Shown here: piece after piece, positions 62,201-64,000 of the stretch
Position numbering within the stretch: position 1 is the first letter of the stretch
How the letters are laid out: every line of letters starts with the position of its first letter
From: Chrysogorgia sp. JL179-B06
Lineage: Eukaryota > Cnidaria > Anthozoa > Scleralcyonacea > Chrysogorgiidae
NCBI GenBank assembly: GCA_035772405.1
Contig: JAYKKM010000224.1
Location: forward strand, 2,714,001-2,778,000
Length of the DNA stretch: 64,000 nucleotides
Direction: 5' to 3'
The notes under the pieces: generated by a model
The model's database searches: none
Told to the model about the DNA's origin: nothing
Seen by the model: only the letters and a program-made list of their open reading frames with translations
Program-made: the position numbers and the translations under genes

Positions 62201-63867
62201 GTTAAATGCTAATATACGTTGTCTAGGTCAGAATCGTGAATGAGGAAATCTTAATACCTTTTAAAAGGTCATCTGTGTATCTACACCGTCAGGCTATGCA
62301 TGAATCCTCTGTCATATCTTATAGCTGATGATCCGAAAAGTGAAAACTATTCAGAAAGTGATGGTTGGGAATTTGTTTCTTTGGGAGACCAGGTGAGTGC
62401 CACGTTTACACTTGTTTACTACCACTACACGCGTTTCTCGTTTTTTGGACTGTTTAAGATCGGAATACACACTAAGTTCCGTATTTCACAGTTCTATACC
62501 AGTTTTACCGGGTTTACCGGTTTGGAAGAGGTAAAACCTGCTTCATATGTCTGAAACTCAAAGCCAAATCGCCGATGCAAACTGTCCGTTAATAATTTGA
62601 TGACATTGATGAACTAAACTTTGATGCTTTATTTTTGTATCTACTGCGCAGGCGCAGTAGATAACATGTTGGGAGGCTTTTAAGTAAGTAGGCAAGCAAG
62701 CAAGTATGCACGAAGCATGTAAGCATGTATATATCCTATATAGCAAAGTGAAAAGGCGGTAAACGGCCAAGATTTTTAGTAACGAAATCCGCTCGAAACG
62801 TCAGTATTTCGTTACTAAAAATCTTGGCAGTTTACCCCCTTTTCACTTTGCTATATATCCAAAACACTATCTACGCAGCACCCTACTTTTTTCTACATAT
62901 ATATCCTAGTTGCATCAAGCAGTAGATACATGTATGTTGAATGGAAAAAATAACAACAAACTGTCGGGTTGACGACTTGGTGTTGAGTTCCCATATAATA
63001 CAGGCAGGCATATTTACTCATTTCTCGCATTCCTCCTCCTTTCAGGGCTCGGAGAAATACATTCGAAACTCGTAAGACACCCGCCCGTATTATCTGTCAA
63101 GCCATCATCATTAAATAAGATATATATAAAAACCCTGAAAAAATCAATAACGTAACATGGAGCACGGACTTTCAAATTTTCAATCGATCTGATTTTTTGA
63201 AAGTGTTCATCTGTAGTTATTCATTGTGTTGTATTTTATTTTCTTGGGGGTTTTAGCAAAAATTTGGAATTAAAACTGCTGGTTTAGAAGACAAGAGTAC
63301 TGCGTGTCAGATGTTGGTTTGTTATGCAAGGGAATTAAAGGACAGTTTTTCTGACTATGCTGAAGAGGTGGGTCACAGTGTTGTATATGTTCCATGCCCT
63401 GTGATCGTATGACTACTTTTGTACTAGTCTAGGATCTCCCATGATAACCAATATTATAATATATACATCCACTAGATTTTATTCTGCAATCTAATTGGTT
63501 CTTATACCTGTACTGACAGCCTATCAGCTCATATACCATTATAGTAATGAAAAACAAAATGAAAAAATACTCACCCTATCTGGATTCCAGAAAAAGGCCA
63601 TGCCACCCTAATCGTTGGATGTACGGGTCCCCTACGCCCTCTTGCCTGCAGCCTCACGGCGCTACTGTTGTCTGTTAGCAATTACTGTCTTGTGCTTTCT
63701 TTTTAGAGTCTTTATAAACCAAATCGCAAAATACGGAATATGTGTATTATTTGTTTATTATTTGAAATAAAATCATACATTTATATGTGTTTCTCAATTC
63801 TTGCTATTTTCGCTCTTTTAGGTTGTCAAGATCATGGTGCCCCTTCTCAAATTTTACTTTCACGATG
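20194..63867 (+). CDS. IPO5: Importin-5 (RanBP5/karyopherin beta-3), 19 exons, 3' end beyond window
   Basis: Nuclear import receptor of the importin-beta family: HEAT-repeat solenoid that binds cargo such as ribosomal proteins and histones, docks on FG nucleoporins and releases cargo on RanGTP. Exons: 20194-20274, 26467-26544, 34801-34990, 37171-37273, 39405-39501, 42852-42953, 46865-46987, 48877-48952, 50632-50676, 51530-51617, 53558-53664, 54920-55134, 57662-57835, 60001-60219, 60365-60448, 61247-61379, 62325-62392, 63257-63367, 63822-63867. Joined phases agree throughout: 2140 nt, 713 codons plus 1, no stop. The protein starts [15 protein letters not shown]; an acidic loop (DDDPEW to DDDDCD) lies at residues 309-327, as in the Ran-binding part of the family. 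Human IPO5 is about 1,100 residues, so about two thirds is here. RANBP6 is a later vertebrate retrocopy, so IPO5 is the better name. Confidence 0.96.
20904..21393. mobile_element. TIR element in IPO5 intron 1
   Basis: Inverted ends gtaccgatcaattcgaaac / gtttcgaattgattggtac; interior gggaatttgaac repeats as in 4737-5328. The flanks (accaccaatgggcc / ggggtggtcatatta) add outer, weaker inverted copies. Confidence 0.8.
21479..21665. repeat. 17-nt tandem array, 11 units
   Basis: Almost perfect repetition of gttacatatacgggcat. Because 17 is not a multiple of 3 all three plus frames carry the same 17-residue repeat and none has a stop; there is no sign that it is a gene. Confidence 0.96.
22388..22521 (-). 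repeat. Split repeat B2
   Basis: 134 bp, matched by 22825-22958; it begins ttaacaactgcctcgcttgt and ends gtccccatacc on the plus strand. Confidence 0.95.
22633..22797 (-). repeat. Split repeat A2
   Basis: 165 bp, matched by 24958-25122: starts gaacaaggatacaac, ends cttggttgtta on the plus strand. Confidence 0.95.
22825..22958 (-). repeat. Split repeat B1
   Basis: Partner of B2. It lies between the recombinase ORF and A2; a 27-bp spacer separates it from A2. Confidence 0.95.
23128..24045 (-). CDS. DIRS-order tyrosine recombinase (phage-integrase fold), intact ORF
   Basis: 305 codons, intact. It has an N-terminal SAM-like DNA-binding part, then the catalytic domain: LRAGEF (Arg box I), [10 protein letters not shown] preceded by His (HxxR box II) and AYQRYI with the nucleophilic tyrosine near the C terminus. 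This enzyme inserts the circular cDNA of DIRS-type elements. All three catalytic boxes are present, so it may be active or recently so. Confidence 0.9.
   Translation of the reverse strand: MSQGLASSTRRVYSSAQRRFMDFCIQDNQIKPNGSILPASQETLMRFCSHLADNLHHTSIKVYLSGVRSLHVEEGHPDPLVDCLQLQRLLRGIKRCQGSKQVKRCPITGELMHIIHHSLDVSVFNHVMLWAACCLGFFGFLRAGEFTVNSPFDPNYHLTVQDIQVDSMVTPSSIKVHVKSSKTDPFRQGCYIYIGKGRSTLCPIVAIIKYLNLRGPSSGPLFINQDGSPLTRQALSTTIQSILQAAGVPGQFSGHSFRIGAATTAAGQGVQDHLIKVLGRWSSDAYQRYIRTPVHTILSVSEKLV
24066..24989 (-). pseudogene. Reverse transcriptase thumb and RNase H remnant
   Basis: 307 open codons, but the first dozen derive from repeat A1. It enters the RT after the catalytic palm ([17 protein letters not shown] is the post-palm part) and continues through the RNase H-like domain: [30 protein letters not shown], ending with the [15 protein letters not shown] signature. 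The YxDD palm is missing, so it cannot act as a polymerase. Confidence 0.85.
24958..25122 (-). repeat. Split repeat A1 (element 5' end)
   Basis: Partner of A2. The RT/RNase H frame starts inside it, which marks the deletion junction near 24958. Confidence 0.95.
25174..25846. mobile_element. Foldback element carrying a THAP-like start
   Basis: Inverted ends catagagatcataaataaaa / ttttatttatgatctctatg, with further inverted blocks (aattgg, ggcggc). From 25454 the plus strand reads [17 protein letters not shown], resembling the start of a THAP zinc finger, and later frames contain FFHAP; the frame is then lost. THAP domains are typical of P- and Kolobok-type transposases and of some host genes, so this is a captured or decayed fragment. 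Confidence 0.65.
26085..26230. mobile_element. Near-perfect palindrome (MITE), family B
   Basis: Arms of about 65 nt (aattattgaattcgg... / ...ccaataattgtt, with gatatccggatttatcaagg in both) and a 7-nt loop. A half copy (gaggtttttgtgatatctgg) lies at 50860-50920. Confidence 0.85.
26467..26544 (+). CDS. IPO5: IPO5 exon 2
   Basis: 78 nt, residues 28-53 (TQYTSIP to SPAEE). Acceptor ttcttag, donor gtaaaa, phase 0 both ends. It completes HEAT repeat 1. The preceding intron is about 6.2 kb and holds the split-repeat retrotransposon. Confidence 0.9.
27495..28066. mobile_element. hAT-like non-autonomous element with 8-bp TSD
   Basis: Ends tagagctgtg and cacacctcta (one mismatch in the inverted pair), with GC-rich subterminal ccggagc motifs. 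The flanking 8-mer atagagag is identical at 27487-27494 and 28067-28074. Confidence 0.92.
28360..28734 (-). pseudogene. Polinton-associated ORF, unknown
   Basis: 124 open codons, lysine-rich, starting [13 protein letters not shown]. It sits downstream of the integrase remnant on the same strand, with further same-style fragments between. I do not recognise the product. Confidence 0.4.
28942..29085 (-). pseudogene. Small acidic/charged ORF of the Polinton region
   Basis: Begins [19 protein letters not shown] and ends at a stop after 47 codons; in a shifted frame a charged sequence continues toward 28800. Helical and possibly coiled-coil in character; function unknown. Confidence 0.4.
29112..29700 (-). 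pseudogene. Polinton integrase C-terminal part with chromodomain
   Basis: Segments [24 protein letters not shown] and a chromodomain-like stretch at about 29131-29265 ([21 protein letters not shown]) lie in order on the minus strand in different frames. A stop and frameshifts interrupt it, and the catalytic core upstream is missing. Confidence 0.7.
29590..30150. repeat. Inverted repeat of gacaaaatcccc units
   Basis: Left arm 29605-29692 repeats cagacaaaatcccc and ends aaattaccgaattt; right arm 30064-30140 carries the complement (gaattcggtaatttgggg, then ggggattttgtcggc repeats). The loop is about 370 nt. It lies between the two halves of the Polinton remnant. Confidence 0.75.
30221..30466 (+). 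CDS. Small membrane protein of the Polinton region, unknown
   Basis: 81 codons, [18 protein letters not shown], then one hydrophobic segment (about residues 18-38) and a polar, proline-rich tail. A second hydrophobic frame follows at about 30647-30740. Polintons often encode such short membrane proteins; homology is not established. Confidence 0.4.
   Translation: MCERRRTAEQPTWAIDFGYVIGKLGIVLVNASLYYTYTRGNALKQVETNPRAAHVVIPESAPEKTPERKPESFGRLDTFDE
31008..31235 (+). pseudogene. Cysteine-rich fragment of the Polinton region
   Basis: The frame contains [15 protein letters not shown] and [10 protein letters not shown], two CxxC pairs that suggest a zinc ribbon. The start is not defined and I cannot name the family. 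Confidence 0.4.
31880..32555 (+). pseudogene. Protein-primed family B DNA polymerase, palm and C terminus (Polinton)
   Basis: The motif C block ADTDS is at 32084-32098, preceded by a LMYDFHYKY frame (about 32012-32040) and followed, after a frame change, by a 118-codon open frame with [11 protein letters not shown] and [12 protein letters not shown], typical of Polinton PolB C termini. A second frame change near 32452 separates the last about 35 codons. At least two shifts make it non-functional. Confidence 0.75.
33034..33905 (-). mobile_element. Collapsed LTR retrotransposon (5' LTR, primer site and gag only)
   Basis: On the minus strand: an LTR-like segment (about 33905-33703) with aataaa and ending cctataaca, then a primer-binding-like tggtggcag, then a gag start at 33679 and a broken gag to 33058. 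A 26-bp copy of the LTR end (ataggacacgtacaaactcg) recurs at 33035-33060, directly joined to gag, so everything between gag and the last bases of the 3' LTR is deleted. Confidence 0.65.
33058..33679 (-). pseudogene. LTR-element gag fragment
   Basis: Begins [16 protein letters not shown] at 33679, is interrupted, and continues in segments such as [17 protein letters not shown] near 33100-33210, which resemble the helical capsid part of Gag. No zinc knuckle, protease or polymerase remains. Confidence 0.55.
34801..34990 (+). CDS. IPO5: IPO5 exon 3
   Basis: 190 nt, residues 54-117 ([15 protein letters not shown] to IARCLL), acceptor tttttcag. Donor gtacag at 34991 is preferred because joining to exon 4 gives [13 protein letters not shown], which aligns without a gap to the family; a second GT lies 6 nt later. 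It ends in phase 1. Confidence 0.92.
34991..34998 (+). other. Tandem donor sites of IPO5 exon 3
   Basis: Two GT donors, gtacag and gtaccg, lie 6 nt apart. Use of the second would insert two residues (Gly-Thr) between LL and DDDG without changing frame. The first gives the gap-free family alignment. Confidence 0.6.
35326..35859. mobile_element. TTAA-flanked palindromic MITE (family M1)
   Basis: Between TTAA at 35322-35325 and 35860-35863. Left end aggacattggtaacat; right end gctaatgtcct. A related internal piece lies at 16690-16800. Confidence 0.75.
36072..36707. mobile_element. TTAA-flanked palindromic MITE (family M2)
   Basis: Between TTAA at 36068-36071 and 36708-36711. Ends agtacacctaatcccgaaaa / ttttcggggttaggtgcact; inner pair attttcgttcttgagttat / ataactcaagaacgaaaat. 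Confidence 0.85.
37171..37273 (+). CDS. IPO5: IPO5 exon 4
   Basis: 103 nt, residues 117-151. Acceptor cttgctag, donor gtaaga. It encodes [17 protein letters not shown] and [10 protein letters not shown]. It starts after phase 1 and ends in phase 2. Confidence 0.93.
37316..37818. mobile_element. TTAA-flanked palindromic MITE (family M3)
   Basis: Between TTAA at 37312-37315 and 37819-37822. Ends agggacactccggcccaaat / atttgggccggagtgtccct, arms of about 115 nt. It begins about 40 bp after the exon 4 donor and abuts SINE copy 1. Confidence 0.9.
37822..38252 (+). mobile_element. tRNA-derived SINE, copy 1 (with insertion)
   Basis: Pol III A box tggtctagtag and B box ggttcatatcc (37876-37886), then the shared body gagaaagtgctgcctttgca and the tail ataataaactaaact. 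Compared with copy 2 it carries an insertion at 38022-38197. Confidence 0.85.
38022..38197. mobile_element. Short element inserted in SINE copy 1
   Basis: Present between the SINE's cctatcaat and attgggct segments, absent from copy 2 (cctatcaattgggct). Short inverted ends agcg / cgct with an apparent 2-bp AT duplication. A reverse copy is at 1700-1885. Confidence 0.75.
39405..39501 (+). CDS. IPO5: IPO5 exon 5
   Basis: 97 nt, residues 151-183, acceptor atttttag, donor gtaaca. It encodes [18 protein letters not shown], one of the most conserved blocks of the family, and ends CLQDQCSPQ in phase 0. Confidence 0.95.
39851..40495. repeat. Satellite of about 187 bp, 3.4 copies
   Basis: gaacgttatctcg starts units at 39851, 40035, 40227 and 40414. 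Units share cagatttggaattagcgagt and cttcgtaaaaacggtttatg. The same sequence appears in reverse at 56070-56350. Confidence 0.9.
40734..40934 (-). CDS. Putative small secreted protein, paralogue of 59073-59444
   Basis: 66 codons antisense in IPO5 intron 5: hydrophobic start [20 protein letters not shown] (signal-peptide-like), then [20 protein letters not shown]. The block RPTLKDDE-x2-R-x2-LVRDL is shared with the ORF at 59073-59444, also antisense in an IPO5 intron. After that the frames differ, so this may be exon 1 of a spliced gene or a decayed copy. Family unknown to me. Confidence 0.4.
   Translation of the reverse strand: MSLASIVVLHTLTVLTIAHTDRGRPTLKDDEQFRNGLVRDLNEFTMNAKFCCPLGEGLRVLISTGV
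41415..41880. mobile_element. TTAA-flanked palindromic MITE (family M4)
   Basis: Between TTAA at 41411-41414 and 41881-41884. Ends agtgtctatgaagtgaaaaa / tttttcacttcatagacact; long arms include gagttgatagctcgaagact. Its right TTAA is also the left TTAA of the next element. Confidence 0.88.
41885..42406. mobile_element. TTAA-flanked palindromic MITE (family M5)
   Basis: Between TTAA at 41881-41884 and 42407-42410. Ends agggacaccccatcccaaaa / cttgttttggggatggagtg. It is the complete form of the truncated copy at 3730-4113. Confidence 0.9.
42852..42953 (+). CDS. IPO5: IPO5 exon 6
   Basis: 102 nt, residues 184-217 ([15 protein letters not shown] to VVPGILQ). Acceptor ctcttag, donor gtgggt, phase 0. 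A LINE fragment on the opposite strand begins within a few tens of bases after the donor. Confidence 0.9.
42960..43270 (-). pseudogene. LINE reverse transcriptase fragment (C-terminal)
   Basis: Minus-strand frame with [31 protein letters not shown] and [15 protein letters not shown], the post-palm region typical of CR1/L2-like non-LTR elements of invertebrates. No palm or endonuclease. It begins just after the IPO5 exon 6 donor. Confidence 0.75.
43510..43986. mobile_element. TTAA-flanked palindromic MITE (family M6, copy 1)
   Basis: Between TTAA at 43506-43509 and 43987-43990. Ends agtgcacctgacatcaaaat / atttttgatgtcaggtgcact; long arms contain gatatatcagtttgtttg. Copy 2 is at 46009-46482. 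Confidence 0.9.
44740..45026 (+). mobile_element. tRNA-derived SINE, copy 2
   Basis: A box tggtctagtgg (44760-44770), B box ggttcaaatcc (44803-44813), body gagaagaaagtgctgccttt, tail ctaataaactaaactaaact. The least altered of three copies. Confidence 0.9.
45044..45373 (+). CDS. Small basic protein, possibly from a virus-like mobile element
   Basis: 109 intact codons directly after SINE copy 2, lysine/arginine-rich, starting [15 protein letters not shown]. Layout and composition recall a short basic protein common in Polinton-like and related elements of aquatic invertebrates; this is recollection, not a search result. It lies in IPO5 intron 6, sense strand. Confidence 0.5.
   Translation: MRMSRRVKRNHDVLKVSTKCKPFMRRAIIKTADTDLAITECFLNICRETIKISPKTYKKLTPYSDHIEAVADKRNPITKRRVILQKGDIFLPLVINTKLDNCNSSPMQD
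45480..45510. repeat. aat trinucleotide microsatellite
   Basis: taataataataataataatg followed by atgataat. Confidence 0.9.
46009..46482. mobile_element. TTAA-flanked palindromic MITE (family M6, copy 2)
   Basis: Between TTAA at 46005-46008 and 46483-46486. Shares almost all of copy 1, including the 60-residue open frame that is merely arm sequence (HMHNDLLEK in both). Confidence 0.88.
46865..46987 (+). CDS. IPO5: IPO5 exon 7
   Basis: 123 nt, residues 218-258 ([17 protein letters not shown] to NLILQ). Acceptor ttatgtag, donor gtaacg, phase 0 both ends. Confidence 0.93.
47030..47690. mobile_element. Palindromic MITE (M7) nested inside an outer inverted-repeat element
   Basis: Inner element 47154-47627 between TTAA at 47150-47153 and 47628-47631, ends aggacattggcaacaaaaat / tttttgttgccaatgtcct. 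The outer arms (gttgtctcagattcatcaat before, gtgaatctgagacgac after) continue the inversion outside, so M7 inserted into the centre of another foldback. Confidence 0.8.
47785..48025 (+). mobile_element. tRNA-derived SINE, copy 3
   Basis: Diverged copy: agattcaaatactgg at the B box, then caaataattgaggagaaagt, gcttctcgaataacg-like body and gagtgataaactaata tail. Confidence 0.75.
48089..48414. mobile_element. TTAA-flanked palindromic MITE (family M8, copy 1)
   Basis: Between TTAA at 48085-48088 and about 48415-48418. Ends agtgcttatctcacgtttg / caaacgtgagataagcat; arms contain gatgtgatgtcacaagagg. A diverged copy is at 61410-61830. Confidence 0.88.
48877..48952 (+). CDS. IPO5: IPO5 exon 8
   Basis: 76 nt, residues 259-284, acceptor tttacag, donor gtaatg. 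It encodes [14 protein letters not shown] and ends in phase 1. Confidence 0.92.
48953..50631 (+). other. IPO5 intron 8
   Basis: 1.7 kb before the 45-nt exon. Contains the TIR element 49675-49857 and a fragment of the 56987-57466 element (50229-50275). No gene recognised on either strand. Confidence 0.7.
49675..49857. mobile_element. Small TIR element
   Basis: Ends aaggtacgtttacacactac / gtagtgtgtaaacgtacctt are perfectly inverted, as are attaatcggcccgatttctgg blocks. A partial relative lies near 12945-12990. Confidence 0.88.
50632..50676 (+). CDS. IPO5: IPO5 exon 9, 45 nt
   Basis: Small exon between acceptor attcttcag and donor gtaagt. Read in phase 1 it gives [15 protein letters not shown], which fills exactly the gap left between exons 8 and 10 when compared with the family (human has AAAMLRKH in this place). 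Without it the frame is kept, but about 15 conserved residues of the solenoid would be lost. Confidence 0.88.
50990..51043. repeat. Short perfect hairpin
   Basis: ctacagattaatgaataatc and its reverse complement around a short ttagcag loop. Confidence 0.7.
51530..51617 (+). CDS. IPO5: IPO5 exon 10 (acidic loop)
   Basis: 88 nt, residues 299-328, acceptor ttcttag, donor gtaagt. It encodes [16 protein letters not shown] followed by an aspartate-rich stretch, the acidic loop that in importin-beta proteins takes part in RanGTP-driven cargo release. It ends in phase 2. Confidence 0.95.
52470..52695. mobile_element. TIR element
   Basis: Ends ccagttcgtaatgtcgactg / cagtcgacattacgaactgg are perfectly inverted, and the arms continue through gacgcgttctgcgtcgggat. 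About 225 bp. Confidence 0.9.
52700..53450. repeat. Inverted-repeat region with attaataattcatgagg motif
   Basis: The attaataattcatgagg motif occurs at 52740 and, reversed, at 53020 and 53245; segments around aaacggcttcaaaaac and gtttttgaagccgtt mirror each other. The same motif is inside the gag fragment near 33540. Non-coding. Confidence 0.6.
53558..53664 (+). CDS. IPO5: IPO5 exon 11
   Basis: 107 nt, residues 328-364, acceptor tttttcag, donor gtaagt. It encodes [19 protein letters not shown], nearly identical to the vertebrate block, and ends QMLQN in phase 1. Confidence 0.96.
53877..53965 (-). mobile_element. tRNA-like (SINE head) sequence
   Basis: On the minus strand tagctcaatggttagagcgt and ggttcgattcccatctggg look like pol III A and B boxes. 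A clean tRNA cloverleaf is not evident, so a SINE head is more likely than a tRNA gene. Confidence 0.5.
54665..54880. mobile_element. Inverted-repeat element just upstream of IPO5 exon 12
   Basis: Arms of about 38 nt (acggaggctgttgccgagag / ctctcggcaacatcctccgt) separated by about 140 nt. The right arm ends 40 bp before the exon 12 start. Confidence 0.8.
54920..55134 (+). CDS. IPO5: IPO5 exon 12
   Basis: 215 nt, residues 364-435, acceptor attttcag, donor gtaatg. It encodes [20 protein letters not shown] and [14 protein letters not shown]. An inverted repeat (54665-54880) ends 40 bp before it. Confidence 0.96.
55402..56030. mobile_element. Foldback with 20-nt repeats in both arms
   Basis: Left arm 55402-55509 and right arm 55918-56030 are inverted copies (gtattccatataaggtcata ... 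/ tatgaccttatatggaatac). Each arm has three units of gttgccctaacgagcaaata type. The centre has two diverged direct copies of gttcgattatccgct to tagctttg. Confidence 0.85.
56070..56350. repeat. Reverse copy of the 187-bp satellite
   Basis: 1.5 units in reverse: acataaaccgtttttacgaa, aattccaaatctgttttcag and gataacgttc as in 39851-40495. Both loci also share, outside the satellite, a cggattcgtatttctagttt type flank with ccatgga and cccc/gggg tracts. Confidence 0.8.
56575..56985. mobile_element. Dispersed element, copy 2 (relative at 17033-17446)
   Basis: Shares ttgctgttaaatattcatga, tagagttgttttgca and gaaatactcccctag blocks with copy 1 and ends near caggtacgcctatg. Confidence 0.65.
56987..57466. 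mobile_element. TIR element
   Basis: Ends tgatctctaaataaagactg / cagtctttatttagagatca. A fragment of the same end (ctctaaataaagactggatc) is at 50229-50275. Confidence 0.8.
57662..57835 (+). CDS. IPO5: IPO5 exon 13
   Basis: 174 nt, residues 436-493, acceptor cattccag, donor gtgcgt, phase 0 both ends. It encodes [21 protein letters not shown], matching the human VQAHAAAALINF block. Confidence 0.95.
57987..58613. mobile_element. TTAA-flanked palindromic MITE (family M9) with a nested hairpin
   Basis: Between TTAA at 57983-57986 and 58614-58617. Ends agtgcctattcaactctgtt / cataggcact, with aatgacccactttagtactt matched by agtaccaaagtgggtca. A second hairpin (58050-58165) sits inside the left arm. 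Confidence 0.85.
58050..58165. mobile_element. GC-rich hairpin nested in M9
   Basis: Arms agacgttgtgaggcgaaacc / ggtttcgcctaacaacgtct around a poly-C tract at about 58092-58109. Confidence 0.85.
59073..59444 (-). CDS. Putative small secreted protein, paralogue of 40734-40934
   Basis: 123 intact codons antisense in IPO5 intron 13. Hydrophobic start [19 protein letters not shown] (signal-peptide-like), then [20 protein letters not shown] and [17 protein letters not shown] with three cysteines, a fourth near the C terminus. No membrane segment after the leader. Shared with 40734-40934 only in the first half. I know no family; conservation of reading frame between two loci is the main support. 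Confidence 0.45.
   Translation of the reverse strand: MHLYTLFVYTIIMLTTARANRSRPTLKDDEPLRHRLVRDLKEKLKVNASTLNLKTILYENCFNVLMNCTEKCYSNPVNLQIIANILQDERNTKNVGRIDNLQTKGQENSCVDIYTLRDPRNKR
60001..60219 (+). CDS. IPO5: IPO5 exon 14
   Basis: 219 nt, residues 494-566, acceptor tttaaag, donor gtagac. It encodes [20 protein letters not shown] and [20 protein letters not shown], strongly conserved. Confidence 0.96.
60232..60312. repeat. tgtactg / gcgtactgct short tandem repeats
   Basis: gtactgctgcgtactgctgc then gtactgt units, starting 13 bp after the exon 14 donor. Confidence 0.85.
60365..60448 (+). CDS. IPO5: IPO5 exon 15
   Basis: 84 nt, residues 567-594, acceptor tttttcag, donor gtatgt. It encodes [16 protein letters not shown] and the acidic tail EIEADDPQ. 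It is separated from exon 14 by only 145 bp, the shortest intron of the gene. Confidence 0.95.
60628..60643. repeat. Dinucleotide ta microsatellite
   Basis: tatatatatatata in IPO5 intron 15. Confidence 0.9.
61247..61379 (+). CDS. IPO5: IPO5 exon 16
   Basis: 133 nt, residues 595-639, acceptor ccttttag, donor gttagt. It encodes [18 protein letters not shown] and IKPEVALLD; phase 1 at the end. Confidence 0.96.
61410..61830. mobile_element. M8-type MITE, copy 2, right end eroded
   Basis: Starts at TTAA (61410-61413) with agtgccggggttttggggat; arms ctttgg and gaaaattaccttttcccc mirror gggaaaaaaggcatgaagat and gaaattttcg on the right. The right terminal repeat is not clear. Confidence 0.65.
62325..62392 (+). 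CDS. IPO5: IPO5 exon 17
   Basis: 68 nt, residues 639-661, acceptor cttatag, donor gtgagt. It encodes [20 protein letters not shown], matching the family's DDGWEFVNLGDQ block. Confidence 0.94.
62735..62870. mobile_element. Hairpin MITE, family A, copy 2
   Basis: Arms tatagcaaagtgaaaaggcg and cccttttcactttgctata with ccaagatttttagtaacgaa in both; same family as 11146-11286, including the flanking ctacgcagcacc. Confidence 0.85.
63257..63367 (+). CDS. IPO5: IPO5 exon 18
   Basis: 111 nt, residues 662-698, acceptor gttttag, donor gtgggt, phase 0. It encodes [20 protein letters not shown] and YARELKDSF. Confidence 0.96.
63822..63867 (+). CDS. IPO5: IPO5 exon 19 (last in window)
   Basis: 46 nt, residues 699-714, acceptor ctcttttag. 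It encodes [15 protein letters not shown] and ends in phase 1 just where the family continues with a glycine. No GT donor follows; the next bases are ATATCCTT, a U12-type AT-AC donor. Reading on without splicing meets a stop at 63882. Confidence 0.9.
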
Positions 63868-63875
63868 ATATCCTT
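63868..63875 (+). other. Putative U12-type (AT-AC) 5' splice site
   Basis: ATATCCTT directly follows the last conserved IPO5 codon position. This is the consensus 5' splice site of minor-spliceosome AT-AC introns, and the phase (1) fits the family's next residue. The 3' end of the intron lies outside the window. Confidence 0.8.
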
Positions 63876-63927
63876 AGAAAATAATTTTTATTTGCTTAAT
63901 TTCTATTACTGTTTCTTTTTTAAAGCC

Positions 63928-63985
63928 ATAAATTAGTATTTATGCCATAAATTAGTGTATTTATGCCATAAATTAGTATTTATAG
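63928..63985. repeat. gccataaattagtatttat tandem repeat
   Basis: Three units of about 21 nt near the right edge, inside the putative U12 intron. Confidence 0.85.
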
Positions 63986-64000
63986 TTATTATTTTGACAA

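Overview
The window looks like nuclear DNA of a metazoan, most likely a marine invertebrate; a cnidarian or another early-branching animal fits best, but this is an inference. Two conserved intron-rich host genes sit in AT-rich sequence saturated with transposons: foldback elements, MITEs, hAT elements, tRNA-derived SINEs, a tyrosine-recombinase retrotransposon and a broken Polinton. There is no operon structure and no bacterial signal.

Host gene 1, minus strand, 4309-9836: the 5' four coding exons of an AGFG1/AGFG2-type protein (ArfGAP-fold zinc finger followed by the start of the FG/NPF region). About 215 residues are present. The last exon seen ends in phase 1, so the 3' part lies in sequence I could not resolve or beyond position 1.

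Host gene 2, plus strand, 20194-63867: importin-5 (IPO5/RanBP5 family). I assembled 19 exons by following reading phase and the well-known human family sequence. They give 713 codons plus 1 nt without a stop, and the gene runs off the right edge. Notable points are a 45-nt exon, two GT donors 6 nt apart after exon 3, and a final exon that ends at ATATCCTT, a textbook U12 AT-AC donor. The two genes are divergent, with about 10.4 kb of repeat-rich sequence between them.

Mobile and repeat content, left to right. 1-1.9 kb: an 11-nt array, a palindrome and a 330-bp tandem duplication. AGFG introns: several inverted-repeat elements and a 20-nt tandem array. Between the genes: inverted-repeat elements, a 3-kb foldback element with a 13-nt array between head-to-head gene-fragment arms (13.5-16.5 kb), and three hAT-like elements (18.35-20.0 kb), two with perfect 8-bp target duplications. 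IPO5 intron 1: a 17-nt array in all three frames open, an internally deleted Ngaro/PAT-type split-repeat retrotransposon (22388-25122), and a foldback with a THAP-like start. IPO5 intron 2: a hAT element with an 8-bp duplication, a degraded Polinton with chromodomain integrase and protein-primed PolB fragments (28.4-32.6 kb), and a collapsed LTR element (33.0-33.9 kb). Later introns: a large set of palindromic MITEs that all sit on TTAA, three copies of a tRNA-derived SINE (one with an insertion whose empty site is present in another copy), a LINE fragment, a roughly 187-bp satellite, and two related antisense ORFs with apparent signal peptides.

The best leads are the U12 intron in IPO5, the split-repeat element whose A1 repeat is fused to its RNase H region, the foldback with the 13-nt array, the two related putative secreted ORFs inside IPO5 introns, and the TTAA MITE group.
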